This document shows, one piece after another, positions 63,101 to 64,000 of a stretch of 64,000 bases of DNA. The notes below the pieces were generated by a model. That model had not been told where the DNA came from, did no database searches, and saw only the letters and a list, made by a program, of their open reading frames with translations. Source of the stretch: Lateolabrax maculatus (lineage: Eukaryota > Chordata > Actinopteri > Acropomatiformes > Lateolabracidae); assembly GCA_031216445.1 (NCBI GenBank), contig CM062219.1, forward strand, positions 2,463,501-2,527,500, written 5' to 3'. Positions within the stretch are counted from its first letter, which is position 1, and every line of letters starts with the position of its first letter. A program made the position numbers and the translations under genes.

Positions 63101-63725
63101 TTTTAATTAATGGTGTGTTGGTGTATTAAAGTTTTAATTAATGCTGTGTTGTTCTCTTCCATTCAGCAAAGAGAGAAACTTTACTTAGGCCCCTGTCTGC
63201 GAAATCCAGTCCCAAACGCTGCCCCAGTGAGAACTACTCCACGGCTTTTGGTCGCCCGATGCCACGAGAGGAACACCTGTTCAAGAGGTGAGCAACACAC
63301 AACATCTCGACTGTGACACGACGCCCTCTGGTTACCTTCATCACGTGTCACTAATGCTCACCACGTCACAGGGCTCAGATGACCCTTTGTAAAGGACAAT
63401 AAGCGACACAGTTAAAACATTAAACCTTTTGTTTATCAGCAGATAAAGTGAAGTGGGTCACACGGTTAAATTGAATCTAGTGTCCAGTGTTAGAGAGACA
63501 ACTGCAGCTTCTTTAACGGGATTTTTATGCGAAATCTCCTTCCAATAAACCTCAAAACAAGGTGGTTGATTTGCCGCTGGACGTTCTACATTACCCTGGA
63601 CAAAATGAATAAAACAATCACATCGTCTGCTGTCTGCAGGTTCGATGGACAAGTTGACCAGAGACGTCACTCATTCCACATCAGCAGTCCCAGGAAGAGA
63701 CTCCAGTTCATGTCAGCAGAAGACG
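48138..63725 (+). CDS. MPHOSPH9: MPHOSPH9 (MPP9), M-phase phosphoprotein 9 (3' end outside window)
   Basis: Coding exons: 48138-48373, 48843-48990, 50530-50619, 50709-51217, 51975-52140, 52340-52412, 53071-53174, 53412-53528, 53603-54081, 54628-54777, 55160-55247, 55472-55687, 56456-56503, 56669-56733, 58884-58985, 59650-59871, 59959-60128, 62009-62257, 63167-63287 and 63640-63725. They give 1146 residues with consistent phases (human about 1183, from memory), so little is missing. Landmarks are TLRALVQEIQSSGETDPEIW and WLHLFQLVEKQYQEQILAQQ near residues 105-155, LSSGYGTLSAWEMG, LTYWRLNESELY, a coiled coil at about 642-850 (NLREKHSRHVADLKAYYESE onward) and the basic C-terminal ETLLRPLSAKSSPKRCP. 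In the family it sits at the distal end of the mother centriole with CP110-CEP97 and KIF24 and restrains ciliogenesis until TTBK2-triggered removal. Confidence 0.93.
51488..51639 (+). repeat. Dispersed repeat, left arm of inverted pair in MPHOSPH9
   Basis: Contains GTTGGCTGCTGAGCAG, GGTTTTTAGAGCTTTT and GCGGCCGAAAA. The reverse complement of 54289-54442 shows the same order of blocks with few differences. It lies in the intron before exon 51975-52140. Confidence 0.8.
54289..54442 (-). repeat. Dispersed repeat, right arm of inverted pair in MPHOSPH9
   Basis: Inverted homolog of 51488-51639 (TTTCGGCCGCAGCAGGCAGC, AAAAGCTCTAAAAATCC, CTGCTCAGCAGCCAACAGC). It lies in the intron before exon 54628-54777, so five exons lie between the arms. 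Confidence 0.8.
56955..57060. mobile_element. Fragment of the GACATTTTGGGAAA-end family (MPHOSPH9 intron)
   Basis: AAGGAATAGTTCCACATTTC, followed by CTTTCTTGCTTTGTTGCCGA and GTTTAGATGAGAA, matches the left end of the element at 13421. No right end was located. Confidence 0.45.
59160..59610. repeat. Dispersed repeat abutting MPHOSPH9 exon 59650-59871
   Basis: Homologous in its right part to 3010-3195. It ends only about 40 bases before the exon acceptor, so it forms the intron's 3' region including the likely branch-point area. Confidence 0.55.
61098..61856. mobile_element. GGGCTGCAA-family element, probably interrupted (MPHOSPH9 intron)
   Basis: The left part starts GGGCTGCAACAAAATATTCC. 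The right end is CAACTAATCGACTGATCGTTTCAGCTC. The family is normally about 230 bases (see 4772-5000), so the middle here probably carries a second AT-rich insertion. Confidence 0.45.
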
Positions 63726-64000
63726 GTAATATATTCAACTATTTAACATCCAGTAAAGAGGTAAAAATGAGGAGTTAAGAAACCGAACAACTGCTCTGAT
63801 CTTTTCTTTTGATTTAATCAGATTTATCTCACAGTCTTGGTTCAGTGTAATTAATACTTAATAACATGGTATAACCCAAATGTTAGTTTTGCACTGTTTT
63901 ATGCTTAATATCTTTTAATATGCAGGTTTTAAAAAATCCACATCCACTGCTTTGGATTTGATCAGACTTGATTTACTCCTTTTGGTTATTAACTTCAGCT

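Noticed and set aside
1..64000. CRISPR arrays, operons, toxin-antitoxin or phage modules, tRNA or rRNA genes
   Set aside because: None was seen. The tandem repeats are microsatellites or a minisatellite, the genes are spliced vertebrate genes, and only a B-box-like SINE fragment near 45440 hints at RNA polymerase III origin.

Overview
The window is nuclear DNA of a ray-finned (teleost) fish, probably a percomorph. It shows spliced vertebrate genes with compact introns, GT-AG junctions, CpG-rich promoters, many CA/TG microsatellites and several dispersed repeat families of a kind common in teleost genomes. The species cannot be named from sequence alone. No prokaryotic, organellar or viral gene was seen.

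Five protein-coding genes were reconstructed by joining exons whose splice sites and phases agree. From left to right they are RILPL1 (+; 5' end outside the window; coding exons 512-7474), KMT5A/SETD8 (-; 19840 down to 15094; 332 codons plus stop), SBNO1 (+; 24895-36361; 32 coding exons; 1402 residues), CDK2AP1 (+; 41176-44086; 120 residues) and MPHOSPH9 (+; 48138 to beyond 63725; 3' end outside the window). From memory, this is the order and relative orientation of human 12q24.31. RILPL2 and SNRNP35 are not seen between RILPL1 and KMT5A, and MTRFR is not seen between CDK2AP1 and MPHOSPH9.

RILPL1 and KMT5A converge across about 7.6 kb (7475-15093) of UTR and repeat-rich DNA. KMT5A and SBNO1 diverge from two CpG-rich promoters about 2.5 kb apart, with a degenerate minisatellite and dispersed repeats between them. 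SBNO1, CDK2AP1 and MPHOSPH9 then follow head to tail, separated by about 4.8 kb and 2.9 kb. The genes are not an operon. By family knowledge they share two themes: cilium and centrosome control (RILPL1, MPHOSPH9), and chromatin or transcription (KMT5A, SBNO1, CDK2AP1).

The most interesting observations are a textbook U12-type intron inside the SBNO1 helicase domain, a phase-compatible hydrophobic alternative last exon in RILPL1, inverted repeat pairs flanking CDK2AP1 exon 1 and MPHOSPH9 exons 6-10 (the latter an in-frame 939-nt block), upstream ORFs in MPHOSPH9 and SBNO1, paired E-box palindromes at the SBNO1 promoter, and at least four families of small elements with inverted ends. I found no novel multi-gene system; most of the window is conserved vertebrate gene content plus transposon debris.
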